From: Cryptosporangium arvum DSM 44712 | Lineage (GTDB): Bacteria; Actinomycetota; Actinomycetes; Mycobacteriales; Cryptosporangiaceae | Assembly (NCBI RefSeq): GCF_000585375.1 | Contig: NZ_KK073874.1 | Location: 3,100,001 to 3,164,000 of the forward strand | Length of the DNA stretch: 64,000 nucleotides | Direction of reading: 5' to 3' | Shown here: piece by piece, positions 36,756-45,248 of the stretch | Numbering within the stretch: the stretch's first letter is position 1 | How the letters are laid out: each line of letters opens with the position of its first letter | Translations under genes and position numbers: made by a program | Notes under the pieces: model-generated | What the model was told of the DNA's origin: nothing | Databases searched by the model: none | Seen by the model: the letters and a program-made list of their open reading frames with translations, nothing else

Positions 36756-37508
36756 ATGGACTCCACGACTCGGACGAACCGGCGGGCCTGGGAGGCGGCG
36801 TCCGAGAAGTACGTCCGGGAGCACGACGAGTGGCTCGCGGTGGCCGCCGACGGTTCCTCGCTGCACGACTTCGAGCGGGCCCTGCTGCGCGACGTGCTCG
36901 CCGGCGCGCCGGACGTCGTCCACCTGCAGAGCGGTAACGGCACCGACGACGTGGCGCTGGTGAACGCGGGGGCGGCCTCGGTGGTGGGGGTGGACTTCAG
37001 CGAGGTCGCCGCGCGGGCCGCGCAGCGGCGCGCCGACCAACTCGGGGTCGCGTGCCGGTACGTCGTCGGCGTGCTCCCGGGCGCTCCGCTCGCCGACGCC
37101 GGCGCGGACCTCGTCTACACCGGCAAAGGCGCGCTGATCTGGATGCCGGACCTGCGCGCGTGGGCGGCCGACGTCGCCCGCCTGCTCCGGCCGGGCGGCC
37201 ACCTGTTCGTCTACGACGAGCACCCGGCGTTCTCGGTCTGGACCTGGGACGAGGACGAACCACGCGTCCGGCCGGACCGCAGCTACTTCGCGGCGAGCCA
37301 CGCCGACGACACGTTCCCGGCCAACGGCGCGGTCCAGTTCCAGCACACACTGGGGGAGACCGTGACCGCGATCGTGTCCGCGGGGCTGCGGATCCGGCAC
37401 CTGGAGGAGTACGCGGAGCCGTTCTGGCGCATGGGCGGGGTGGACGCCGCCTCCTGGGGCGGCCGCCTGCCGAACTCGTTCTCGCTGCTGGCGCAGATGG
37501 CACGCTAG
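36756..37508 (+). CDS. Class I SAM-dependent methyltransferase
   Basis: 250 residues. The SAM motif is degenerate (VVHLQSGNGTDDVALVNAGAASVVGVDFSEVAARAA), then DLVYTGKGALIWMPDLRAWAADVARLLRPGGHLFVYDEHPAF. The family is common in actinobacteria and its substrate is unknown. The ATG is followed by DSTTRTNRRAWEAASEKYVREHDEW, the usual opening of this subgroup. It is probably in an operon with the DUF998 gene six bases downstream. Confidence 0.87.
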   Translation: MDSTTRTNRRAWEAASEKYVREHDEWLAVAADGSSLHDFERALLRDVLAGAPDVVHLQSGNGTDDVALVNAGAASVVGVDFSEVAARAAQRRADQLGVACRYVVGVLPGAPLADAGADLVYTGKGALIWMPDLRAWAADVARLLRPGGHLFVYDEHPAFSVWTWDEDEPRVRPDRSYFAASHADDTFPANGAVQFQHTLGETVTAIVSAGLRIRHLEEYAEPFWRMGGVDAASWGGRLPNSFSLLAQMAR

Positions 37509-37514
37509 GGGGCG

Positions 37515-38147
37515 ATGAGACTTCTCGCCCCGGCCGGTGCCGCCTGCGTCTGCGTGTCCCTCGTGCTCTTCGGGGTGCTGCACCTGGTGCCGCCATCGGC
37601 CGAACTGGACTGGTCGCGCCGCACGATCAGCCAGTACGCGTTGCTGCCCAACGGCTGGCTGTTCGACGCCGCGACCCTGCTGCTGGCCGCCGGGTCCCTG
37701 GCGGTGGTGGCGGCGCTGCACCGCGCCGGCCTCCTGACCCGCGGCGCCGGCGTCGCACTGCTGCTCTGGGTGGTCGGGCTGGTCGGGGTGGTCTGGTTCG
37801 AGAAGCACGACTGGTCCGTCGGCCCCTCGGTCGACGGCGACATCCACCGGGTCGCGAGCCTGCTCGCGTTCCTGAGCCTGCCGGCCGGCGCGCTGCTGGC
37901 CGCGGCGCCCCGCCTGCGGCACTCCGACGCCGCCCGTCTGGTCGCGGTGGGCGGCGCCGTGTCGTTCCTCTGCTTCACGCCGATCCTGTGGGCGCTGGTG
38001 TCCGAGCCGTGGACCGGCGTGCGCTGGTGGCGGGCGATCCCGCTCGGCGGGGTGGAGCGCCTGCTCGGGCTGGCCGAGGTGGCGACCGTGCTGCTGCTGG
38101 CCGGGTGGGCGGCCCGCTCAGCGCCCTCCCGCGCGGATCTCGGGTGA
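37515..38147 (+). CDS. DUF998 family membrane protein
   Basis: 210 residues with six predicted membrane segments. The family hallmarks DWSRRTISQYALLPNGWLFDAATLLLAAGS and GDIHRVASLLAFLSLPAGALL are present. The function is unknown. The gene starts six bases after the methyltransferase stop, so the two are probably co-transcribed. Confidence 0.85.
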   Translation: MRLLAPAGAACVCVSLVLFGVLHLVPPSAELDWSRRTISQYALLPNGWLFDAATLLLAAGSLAVVAALHRAGLLTRGAGVALLLWVVGLVGVVWFEKHDWSVGPSVDGDIHRVASLLAFLSLPAGALLAAAPRLRHSDAARLVAVGGAVSFLCFTPILWALVSEPWTGVRWWRAIPLGGVERLLGLAEVATVLLLAGWAARSAPSRADLG

Positions 38148-38246
38148 CCGGGCCGCGAGGGTCAGCCGGGCCTCGTCACCGGCCGGGGTGATCGCGAGGC
38201 GGCCTCCGTCGCGGGTTCGACGGGGGAAACCGAACCTCGGTGGAGA

Positions 38247-39956
38247 TCAAGCCCTCGGCAGGCGGATCGCCGCCCGGGTGCCCTGGGGCCGGTTGGGCAT
38301 GAGCCGGATCGTCCCGCGGTGCGCCTGGACGATCGCGCGGCTGAGCGCGAGACCGAGGCCGGCGCCCGGCAGTTGCTGCTCCCGGCTGAGCACCGTGCGG
38401 TAGAACGGGCTCAGCACCTCGACACCCTCGTCGTCCGGGATGCCGACGCCGGTGTCGGCGACGACCAGGTCCACCGCTCCGGTCGCCGAACCGGCGGTCG
38501 AGACCGTCACGGTGCCCCGCGGGCTGTGCGTCACCGCGTTGCGCAGCAGGTGGTCGAGCACCTGGCGGATCCGCTCGCCGTCCCCGTCCACGTGCAGCCC
38601 CGGCTCCAGCTCGGCCCGCAGGGCGACGCCGGCCTCGTCGGCGTCCGCCCGGGTGTCGGCCAGCGCGGCCTCGACGATCGTGGCCAGCTCCAGGCGCTCC
38701 CACACCAGCTCGGCGTGGCCGGAGTCGAGCGCGGCGAGGTCGAGCAACTCGTCGATGATGTGGCGCAGCCGGCTGGTGTTGCGGTCGATGACCCCGAGCA
38801 GCCGGACGTTCTCGGCGTCCATGCCGGGCGTCTCGACCAGCAACTCGGTGTAGCTGGCGATCGACGTCAGCGGTGTGCGCAGCTCGTGGCCGACCAGGAA
38901 CAGGTACTCGTCCTTGCTCCGGGCCAGCGCGAGTTCGGCGTCCTCGGCCCGGCGGCGCTGCAGGAACTGCGCGACCTGTCCGGCGATGCCGGTGAGCAGG
39001 ATCGTGACCGCGCTCTCGGCGTCCCGGACGACGTCGGTGAAGAAGCACAGGGCGCCGAGCGCGCTCCCGCTGAACGGCACCGGCACCGCCACCCCGCTGC
39101 GGATGGTCGCGCCGTCGATGCCGTTCAGGTCGCGCACCCAGACGACCTCGTTGAGCTCCCAGGCCGATCCCGCGAGGCCGGCGCCCCGGGCGAGCTGGGG
39201 CGGCACCGGCAGGCCCGGGCGGTCACCGTCGCGGTAGGTGGCCACCGGGCGCAGGGCGTCGGTGTCGTCGTCGGCCAGCCACAGCTCTCCGGCCGACCAG
39301 CCGAGCGACGAGCAGACCGCACGCAGGACGGTCGGGCCGGCCTGTTCGATGCCCAGCGCCTCGGCCAGCGCGTGGCCGACCGCCCGCTCGGTGTCCAGGA
39401 AGCGCGCCGCGTCCAGCGGCCCCTGCCGGCGGCCGACCTCGGCTTCGGTCGCGAGGTCACGCAGCAGCGCCGTGCAGAGTTTCGCCGAGGTCTCGATGCC
39501 GGTCAGCTCCCGGGGCTCCCAGTGGCGGGGGCGGTAGTCCATCGCCGCGCACACGCCGACGGTCTCGCCGTCCCCGTCGGCGATCGGGTAGCCGGCGTAG
39601 GCCCGGCCGCCGTGGTCGAAGATCGGGGAGCTCGGCGGTACCCGGCCGTCCCGGCCCACGTCGTCGACGACGATCGGGCTCCGGCGGGCGAGCACCAGCC
39701 CGGCGACGGTCTCCGACACCGGGATCCCCTGGAGGACCTGCCATCCGTCGCGCAGCCCCCAGGCGCCGACCATCCGGAGCCGCTCACCGTCGGCGAGGTA
39801 GACCAGGCCGGCGGCGGCGCCGGCGGCCATCGCGGTCAGCACGGCGACGTGGTGCGCGGTCGAGCCGAGGGCTTCGGAGGCGCTGGGGTCGAACGTTCGC
39901 AGCCGGGTTCCTCGGACGACCGGGCCGGTCCCCACGGCCGAGTCTTCACGCATCAT
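38247..39956 (-). CDS. Sensor histidine kinase with two GAF domains
   Basis: 569-residue cytoplasmic kinase. GAF 1 spans about 30-170 (AAAGLVYLADGERLRMVGAWG; GGRAYAGYPIADGDGETVGVCAAMD), GAF 2 about 195-335 (SSLGWSAGELWLADDD; AVPVPFSGSALGALCFF), HisKA about 340-410 with H357 in FLVGHELRTPLTS, and HATPase_c to the end (VLDHLLRNAVTHSP, VADTGVGIPDD, GAGLGLALSRAIVQAHRGTI). No response regulator is adjacent, so it is an orphan. Start at tandem ATG 39956/39953 behind ggagg. Confidence 0.92.
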   Translation of the reverse strand: MMREDSAVGTGPVVRGTRLRTFDPSASEALGSTAHHVAVLTAMAAGAAAGLVYLADGERLRMVGAWGLRDGWQVLQGIPVSETVAGLVLARRSPIVVDDVGRDGRVPPSSPIFDHGGRAYAGYPIADGDGETVGVCAAMDYRPRHWEPRELTGIETSAKLCTALLRDLATEAEVGRRQGPLDAARFLDTERAVGHALAEALGIEQAGPTVLRAVCSSLGWSAGELWLADDDTDALRPVATYRDGDRPGLPVPPQLARGAGLAGSAWELNEVVWVRDLNGIDGATIRSGVAVPVPFSGSALGALCFFTDVVRDAESAVTILLTGIAGQVAQFLQRRRAEDAELALARSKDEYLFLVGHELRTPLTSIASYTELLVETPGMDAENVRLLGVIDRNTSRLRHIIDELLDLAALDSGHAELVWERLELATIVEAALADTRADADEAGVALRAELEPGLHVDGDGERIRQVLDHLLRNAVTHSPRGTVTVSTAGSATGAVDLVVADTGVGIPDDEGVEVLSPFYRTVLSREQQLPGAGLGLALSRAIVQAHRGTIRLMPNRPQGTRAAIRLPRA

Positions 39957-40055
39957 CGTGGGTTTCCTCCGACCCCGCACACCACTGACCTCAATCGGAC
40001 ATAATAGCCATAAACTCGTATAAAGGACTAGAGTCCGAGTCGCTACAGTGTCGGG

Positions 40056-40262
40056 ATGGCTGAGCCCGTCAAAGGTCCCGCGTCGTACTTCCCGTCGATC
40101 GAGAAGAAGTACGGCCGGCCGATCAGCGAGTGGCAGGACCTGATCCGTGCCTCGCCGCTGACCAAGCACATGGAGCTGGTGAACTGGCTGAAGGCCGAGC
40201 ACGGCCTGGGGCACGGTCACGCGAACGCGCTCGTCGCGCACGTGCTGGCGGATCGCCGGTGA
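40056..40262 (+). CDS. DUF4287 domain-containing protein
   Basis: 68 residues: GPASYFPSIEKKYGRPISEWQDLI, LTKHMELVNWLKAEHGLGHGHANALVAHVL is the complete DUF4287 pattern. TACAGT followed by six bases and ATG predicts a leaderless mRNA. The stop overlaps the GTG of the mycothiol-dependent isomerase-like gene (GTGA), so the two are coupled. The function is unknown. Confidence 0.88.
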   Translation: MAEPVKGPASYFPSIEKKYGRPISEWQDLIRASPLTKHMELVNWLKAEHGLGHGHANALVAHVLADRR

Positions 40263-40984
40263 TCGACCACGCCGTCGCGCTCGCCGAACAGGACCGGCGG
40301 TTCGCCGACACGCTGCGGGGCGCCGACCTCACCGCCCCGGTGCCGACGTGCCCGGGCTGGTCGCTGACCCAGCTGCTCCGCCACCTCGGGCGCGGGCACC
40401 GCTGGGCTGCGCAGATCGTCCGGGAGCGCCGGGACGAACCGATCGACCCACGCGCCGTGGAGGGCGGCAAACCGCCGGCCGACGACGACGGGGCACTGGA
40501 GTGGGTCGCCGGTGGCGGCTCGATCCTGCTCGACGCGGTGGCCCCCGATCCGGACGTCCTCGTCTGGACCGCGGTGGGGCCGCGGCCGGCGTCGTGGTGG
40601 ATCCGCCGCCGGCTGCACGAGTCGACGGTGCACCGCGCGGACGCCGCGATCGCGATCGGCGCGCCCTACACGCTGGCGCCCGAGCTGGCCGCGGACGGCG
40701 TCACCGAGTGGGTGGAGCTGCTCGTCGCCGGCGGGCGGAGCCCCCTCGCCGACGGCGAGAGCCTGCACCTGCACGCGACCGACGCCGACGCCGAGTGGAC
40801 GCTGCGCGGTACCGCGTCGGGGCTGTCGTTCGAGCCCGCGCACGCGAAGGCCACGGTCGCGCTCCGCGGTCCGGCCACCGACCTCCTGCTGGCGATCACC
40901 CGCCGCCGCGACGTGGGTTCCACGGTGGAGCTGTTCGGCGCCGAGCCGGTCTGGCGTTCCTGGCTGGACCGCACGCCCTTCTAG
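40259..40984 (+). CDS. Maleylpyruvate isomerase family mycothiol-dependent protein
   Basis: 241 residues. The N-terminal DinB-like metal domain reads VPTCPGWSLTQLLRHLGRGHRWAAQIV, with the third ligand in RRRLHESTVHRADAAIA. The C-terminal MDMPI domain (GESLHLHATDADAEWTLRG; ALRGPATDLLLAITRRR) is also present. Family members are mycothiol-dependent isomerases or transferases. GTG 40259 overlaps the DUF4287 stop. The exact reaction is unknown. Confidence 0.88.
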   Translation: MIDHAVALAEQDRRFADTLRGADLTAPVPTCPGWSLTQLLRHLGRGHRWAAQIVRERRDEPIDPRAVEGGKPPADDDGALEWVAGGGSILLDAVAPDPDVLVWTAVGPRPASWWIRRRLHESTVHRADAAIAIGAPYTLAPELAADGVTEWVELLVAGGRSPLADGESLHLHATDADAEWTLRGTASGLSFEPAHAKATVALRGPATDLLLAITRRRDVGSTVELFGAEPVWRSWLDRTPF

Positions 40985-41007
40985 CGCCGGTCCGCTACGG
41001 TCCGGTG

Positions 41008-42126
41008 ATGGTCGTCGGCGTCGCGCTGTTCGCGCTGGGCATCCTGCTCTCCCTGGTCCTGCACGAGGCCGGTCATCTCGGTGCCGCCCGCATGTTCGGC
41101 ATGAAGGTCACGCGGTTCTTCGTCGGGTACGGGCGGACGCTCGGGTCGTTCCGCCGGGGCGGGATCGAGTACGGCGTCAAGGCGATCCCCGCCGGGGCGT
41201 TCGTGTCGATCGTCGGCATGGTCAGGCAGTTCGACGAGTCCGACGACGATCCGCGCGCGATGTGGCGGTTCCCGCTGTGGAAGCGCACGGTCGTGATGAC
41301 CGCGGGGGTGGCCGCGAACGTCGCGTTCGGAACCGTCCTGATCTGGGGCATGTTCGCGTTCACGCCGCTGCCCGACGCGGACCGGCTGCAGAGCGAACCG
41401 GTGCGCGTGGCCACGGTGTCCGACCGGAGCGCCGCCGCGCGGCTGGGCCTGCGGCCCGGTGACGTCGTCACGACGCTCGACGGGCGGGTGATCCGCGGCT
41501 GGGATTCGTTCACGCGCGCGGTCCGCGCCTCCGGCGGGCGGACGCTGGAGATCGGCTACCGGCGCGACGGCCGGCCCCGCACCGGGTCGGCGGCGATCCC
41601 GCTCGTGGACGGCGCCGGGCAGCTCGGCGTCACCGCGGACGTGCCGCGCAGCGCCGCCGGGCCGGTGGACGCGATCGCGCTGACCGGCACGCAGACCGCG
41701 ACGATGGTCACCGGGGCGTTCGCCGCGCTGGTGCACCTGCCCGAGCGGGTGCCCGCGGTGTGGAACTCGCTGACCGGCGACGAGCGTGACCCGGAGGCTC
41801 CGGTGAGCATGGTGGGCGCGAGCCATCTCGGGGGCCAGCTGGCCGACCGGGGCGAGTGGCCGTCGTTCGTGCTGCTGCTGGCCGGCCTGAACTTCTTCCT
41901 GGCGGCGTTCAACCTGGTGCCGCTGCTGCCGCTGGACGGCGGGCACGTCTCGGTCTGGTGGTTCGAGCGGGGGCGCTCCTGGCTCTACGCCCGCCTCCGC
42001 CGCCCCGACCCGGGCCAGGTCGACTACCTCAGGCTGGCCCCGATCACCTACGTGGCCATCCTGATCTTCGCCGCCTTCAGCCTGCTCACGGTCGCCGCCG
42101 ACGTCGTGAACCCGGTCCTGCTCTGA
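41008..42126 (+). CDS. Site-2 protease family (M50) intramembrane metalloprotease
   Basis: 372 residues. The zinc motif HEAGH is at residues 19-23 in the first membrane helix, the third ligand lies in LVPLLPLDGGH near 312, and a PDZ domain stands between (VATVSDRSAAARLGLRPGDVVTTLDGRVI). This is the Rip1/RseP architecture, used to cleave membrane anti-sigma factors and other single-pass proteins. TACGGT with six bases before ATG suggests a leaderless mRNA. An anti-sigma-like membrane protein at 13.1 kb is a conceivable but unproven substrate. Confidence 0.91.
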   Translation: MVVGVALFALGILLSLVLHEAGHLGAARMFGMKVTRFFVGYGRTLGSFRRGGIEYGVKAIPAGAFVSIVGMVRQFDESDDDPRAMWRFPLWKRTVVMTAGVAANVAFGTVLIWGMFAFTPLPDADRLQSEPVRVATVSDRSAAARLGLRPGDVVTTLDGRVIRGWDSFTRAVRASGGRTLEIGYRRDGRPRTGSAAIPLVDGAGQLGVTADVPRSAAGPVDAIALTGTQTATMVTGAFAALVHLPERVPAVWNSLTGDERDPEAPVSMVGASHLGGQLADRGEWPSFVLLLAGLNFFLAAFNLVPLLPLDGGHVSVWWFERGRSWLYARLRRPDPGQVDYLRLAPITYVAILIFAAFSLLTVAADVVNPVLL

Positions 42127-42136
42127 GGCGCAGGCC

Positions 42137-42607
42137 TCAGTCGGACATCATCTCGCCGTCGAGGTAGTCGCGGGCGCCCTCGCAGACCTGCCGGAACGAG
42201 CAGCTGACGGTCCAGTAGGAGCCGAACACCAGGCCTCGATCCTTCTTCGCGGTGCTCGAGAGCTTCGCGAAGGCCTGCTCGGCGTCCTTGCGGGCCGCGC
42301 TCGCGCTGTCGAACGTCGAGATGACCGCGTCGCCACCGCCGCCGGTCTGGCACTTCACCCGCTCCTGCGCCGGCGCGACGCCCTGCGTGACCGGAGTCGT
42401 CTGCATGCAGTTCAGGCCTTTGCGGGCCAGCTCGGCGGCGCTGCGTCTCTTGCCGTTGTCGGCGGCGGAGGCGCCCGCGTCACCGCTGGTCGCGAAGAAG
42501 ACCGCGGCGCCGGCGACGACGAGCACGACGAGTACTGCGAGGCCGACCCAGAGTGGCGCCAAGCGTCTGCGCGTCGCAGAAGGACCGGATGACAACATCG
42601 ACATCAT
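42137..42607 (-). CDS. Membrane-anchored hypothetical protein
   Basis: 156 residues: a short cytoplasmic tail, one membrane helix (LWVGLAVLVVLVVAGAAVFFATS) and an extracytoplasmic domain with four cysteines (NCMQ, VKCQ, VSCSF, QVCEG) that probably form two disulfides. The family is not recognised. ATG codons at 42607, 42604 and 42598 are all possible starts. Convergent with the M50 protease. Confidence 0.7.
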   Translation of the reverse strand: MMSMLSSGPSATRRRLAPLWVGLAVLVVLVVAGAAVFFATSGDAGASAADNGKRRSAAELARKGLNCMQTTPVTQGVAPAQERVKCQTGGGGDAVISTFDSASAARKDAEQAFAKLSSTAKKDRGLVFGSYWTVSCSFRQVCEGARDYLDGEMMSD

Positions 42608-42844
42608 GGCCGGGCAGCCTAAACGCTGTTCGCCGCCTCCCGCGAGGGCCGAACGGCCTGTTCAGAGACTCTTAGGGTCCGCTTCGGGATGATAAATCCG
42701 AAACAATTTTCTGCCGGTCTTATATGGACAAACTGGGCGTATATCGAGCAGTCGCTCTCGGTTGTGCCTGATGGACCGGAGTAACACGAATGCCTTCAAA
42801 ATGCCATAATCCCGCTATGTAGGCCTTAACTACCAGGGGGAATC

Positions 42845-43306
42845 ATGAAGATCTCTACGCGGTGTGTCGTCGGCGGAGTGCTGGCCGGCGTCGCGGTCGC
42901 GGCGGCGGTTCCGAGTGCCGCGGTCGCCGGGACGTACACGACCTACCGCGACCTCGCGACCGGCTTCTGCCTCGACAGCAACGGGGAGGGCCGCGCGTAC
43001 ACGCTCGGGTGCAACGGCGGCAGCTTCCAGAAGTGGGTGCTGGGCTCCGCCGACGGCGGCGTCACGCTGCGGAACCTCGCGACCGGCTTCTGCCTGGACA
43101 GCAACACCGAGGGGCGGGTGTACACGCTCGGCTGCAACGGCGGGAACTACCAGGTGTGGACCCGGACCCGGCACGGCAGCCAGGTGACGCTGCGCAACCT
43201 CGCGACCGGCTTCTGTCTCGACAGCAACACCGAGGGACGGGCGTACACGCTGGGCTGCAACGGGGGCAGCTACCAGCGCTGGACCCCGGCCACCGGCCGG
43301 TACTGA
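42845..43306 (+). CDS. Secreted three-repeat ricin-B-type lectin
   Basis: 153 residues. The signal peptide is about residues 1-28 (MKISTRCVVGGVLAGVAVAA...VAG). The mature part is three near-identical 41-residue repeats, each with ATGFCLDSN, TLGCNGG and a QxW ending (QKW, QVW, QRW), which is one complete beta-trefoil and nothing else. Ricin-B trefoils bind sugars, so it is probably an extracellular carbohydrate-binding protein. An aggggg site and an AT-richer promoter region (42690-42840) precede it, suggesting strong or regulated expression. Confidence 0.87.
   Translation: MKISTRCVVGGVLAGVAVAAAVPSAAVAGTYTTYRDLATGFCLDSNGEGRAYTLGCNGGSFQKWVLGSADGGVTLRNLATGFCLDSNTEGRVYTLGCNGGNYQVWTRTRHGSQVTLRNLATGFCLDSNTEGRAYTLGCNGGSYQRWTPATGRY
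42951..43303 (+). repeat. Three tandem 123-bp repeats within the lectin gene
   Basis: Repeat units begin at 42951, 43074 and 43197, an exact 123-bp period (41 codons). They share long blocks such as ACCTCGCGACCGGCTTCTG and ACACGCT(C/G)GG. The high DNA identity suggests recent duplication or gene conversion. Confidence 0.9.
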
Positions 43307-43320
43307 CGCGGCCGCCCACC

Positions 43321-43353
43321 CCGGGAGCAGCCCTCGCCGCCGGCTGCTCCCGG
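43321..43353 (+). terminator. Hairpin terminator after the lectin gene
   Basis: Perfect 12-bp arms (43321-43332 and 43342-43353) with a 9-base loop, 15 bp after the lectin stop. Confidence 0.75.
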
Positions 43354-43517
43354 CGCGTTCCGGGCTCGGCGCGTCGACCCGCTTCGCGGTCAGCCGGTCC
43401 GGCGGCGGACGCATCGAGCCGGCCGCCGGGGCCGAGGCCAGGCGGTCAGGAATCAAGAAGCATCCGGTCGGGCCGGACGCCTAGCGTTCCAGGCACACCG
43501 ACCACGAGGAGCACACC

Positions 43518-43958
43518 ATGGCGACCACCCCGACCGACGGATTCACCGCCGAGGAGCGCGCGGCGATGAAGGAGCGCACCGCCGAGCTGCGCGCCGAGGG
43601 CCGCAAGGGCGCGAAGAAGGCCGACGGTCTGCAGGCCGTGCTCGACCGCGTCGAGACGATGGCGCCCGGCGACCGCGCGCTCGCGGAGCGGGTGCACGTG
43701 GTGGTCACCGCCACCGCACCCCAGCTCACGCCGAAGACCTGGTACGGCATGCCCGCGTACGCCAACGAGGACGGCAAGATCGTGCTGTTCTTCCAGGACG
43801 CGGGCAAGTTCAACTACCGCTACGCGACGCTGGGCTTCCAGGACCCGGCGAACCTCGACGACGGCGACCTCTGGCCCACGTCGTACGCGCTGCGGGCCTG
43901 GACTCCGGTGGTCGAGAAGCAGGTCGTCGAGCTGGTTCAGCGCGCGGTGACGCGATAG
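43518..43958 (+). CDS. DUF1801 domain-containing protein
   Basis: 146 residues. The family core MPAYANEDGKIVLFFQDAGKFNYRYATLGFQDPANLDDGDLWPTSYALRAW is clear, with a charged helical N-terminus rich in Lys/Glu (AAMKERTAELRAEGRKGAKKADG). DUF1801/YdhG proteins have been linked to iron handling, but the evidence is thin. A gagga ribosome site precedes the ATG. The 3' end overlaps the convergent dehydrogenase by 22 bp. Confidence 0.87.
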   Translation: MATTPTDGFTAEERAAMKERTAELRAEGRKGAKKADGLQAVLDRVETMAPGDRALAERVHVVVTATAPQLTPKTWYGMPAYANEDGKIVLFFQDAGKFNYRYATLGFQDPANLDDGDLWPTSYALRAWTPVVEKQVVELVQRAVTR

Positions 43959-45220
43959 ATCGCGTCGGCTTTGTCGTCGCTGACGTAGAGCGCGTCGTCG
44001 GGGCCCCGCACGGCCATCACCGGGCGGCCCCACCGCGACCCGTCGGGCAGCTGGAAGCCGGTCAGCAGGGTCTGCTGGGCGCCGAGCGTCCCGCCGCGCC
44101 AGGCGAAGAACGACACCTCCGGCGCCCGGGGCGGCGTGCGGTTCCACGAGCCGTGCAGGCCGAGCAGAGCACCCGGCCCGAGATCTCCCACCTCCGGCGC
44201 GAAGCTCAGGCCGAGCGGCGCGGAGTGCGCACCGACGCCCTGTTCGACGGGTGGGAGCGACGCGCAGTCGAGCTTCGCGCCGTCCGGGTTGGTCTGGACG
44301 TCCCGGACGAACGGCCGGCGCGTGTAGCCGGGGCCCGGTTCCGGGTTGCAGTAGGGCCACCCCAGGTCACGGCCCCGGGTGAGCCGGGCGAGCGGCTCGA
44401 ACGGGTGGTCGTTGACGTACTCCTGGAGCACCGCGCCGAGGTCGGAGCGGCCGTCGCCGTCGAGGTCCCGGTCGTGCGGGTACGCGACCTGGTCCCGGCT
44501 GTTGACCGCGGTCCACACCGCGCCGTCGGGGGCGATCGCCAGGCCGGTGCCGTTGCGGACACCACGGGCGAAGACCGTCGGCCGTCCACCGGGCACGGCC
44601 CGGAGGATCGTGGCGCGCTCCGGGTGGGCGCTCCGGTCGGCGGCGGAGATGTTGCCGGTCGAGCCGACCGACACGTACAGCGCTCCGCCCGGACCGGCCG
44701 CGACGCTCTTCAGCTCGTGCGAGTACTGGCCCCGCAGCTCGGGGCTCCGGTCGTCGGGCAGGTCGTCGACGACCACCCGCTTGCCGGTGAGCGCCCCCGC
44801 CCGGTAGGTGAAGGCGTCGACCTGGTCGCTCTCGGCGACGTAGAGCGTCGAGCCGGCGAACGCGAGGCCGTGCGGCTTGTTCAGGCCGCTGACCAGGGTG
44901 CGCCGGGTGGGTGCCGAGCGTCCGGGCGTGAGCGCGACGACGTCGCCGAACTCGGGCCGGGACACCAGCAGGCGGCGGTCCGGGGTCCAGGCCAGCAGGC
45001 GGGCGCTCGGCACCCGGGCCCACACGGTCACGGTCCAGCCGGGCGGCGCCTGGAGCCGCCGGACCCGGTCGAACGGCGCCGAGGCGGTGCCGGGGAGCGT
45101 CCGCACGATCGTCGGGGTGAGCGCACCGGATGTCTCGACGCGGGGTGACTCAGCGTCGGGGACGGCTGCGACGAAAGCGAGCCCGGCAGCTACCACCACG
45201 CGTCCGACCGAGGTGATCAT
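43937..45220 (-). CDS. Secreted PQQ-dependent sugar dehydrogenase-like protein
   Basis: 427 residues. A short N-terminal hydrophobic signal (VGRVVVAAGLAFVAAV) is followed by a six-bladed beta-propeller of the glucose/sorbosone dehydrogenase family: LNKPHGLAFAGSTLYVAESDQV, YSHELKSVAAGPGGALYVSVGS, GVRNGTGLAIAPDGAVWTAVN, a DRDLDGDGRSDLG calcium-like loop, GWPYCNPEPGPGYTRRPF and LGLHGSWNRTPPRAPEV. It would oxidise a sugar or related alcohol outside the cell with PQQ, although some family members have lost catalysis. Confidence 0.86.
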   Translation of the reverse strand: MITSVGRVVVAAGLAFVAAVPDAESPRVETSGALTPTIVRTLPGTASAPFDRVRRLQAPPGWTVTVWARVPSARLLAWTPDRRLLVSRPEFGDVVALTPGRSAPTRRTLVSGLNKPHGLAFAGSTLYVAESDQVDAFTYRAGALTGKRVVVDDLPDDRSPELRGQYSHELKSVAAGPGGALYVSVGSTGNISAADRSAHPERATILRAVPGGRPTVFARGVRNGTGLAIAPDGAVWTAVNSRDQVAYPHDRDLDGDGRSDLGAVLQEYVNDHPFEPLARLTRGRDLGWPYCNPEPGPGYTRRPFVRDVQTNPDGAKLDCASLPPVEQGVGAHSAPLGLSFAPEVGDLGPGALLGLHGSWNRTPPRAPEVSFFAWRGGTLGAQQTLLTGFQLPDGSRWGRPVMAVRGPDDALYVSDDKADAIYRVTAR

Positions 45221-45248
45221 TTACACCATTTAACCGCTTTGTCCGACG

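Noticed and set aside
38148-38246. In-frame continuation past the histidine kinase stop reading DGGRLAITPAGDEARLTLAA
   Set aside because: Looks protein-like but lies antisense to the DUF998 gene end. The kinase ends normally at IRLPRA, so this is probably coincidence.
42690-42840. AT-richer segment before the lectin gene as a riboswitch
   Set aside because: No recognisable conserved core. It is better explained as a promoter region.
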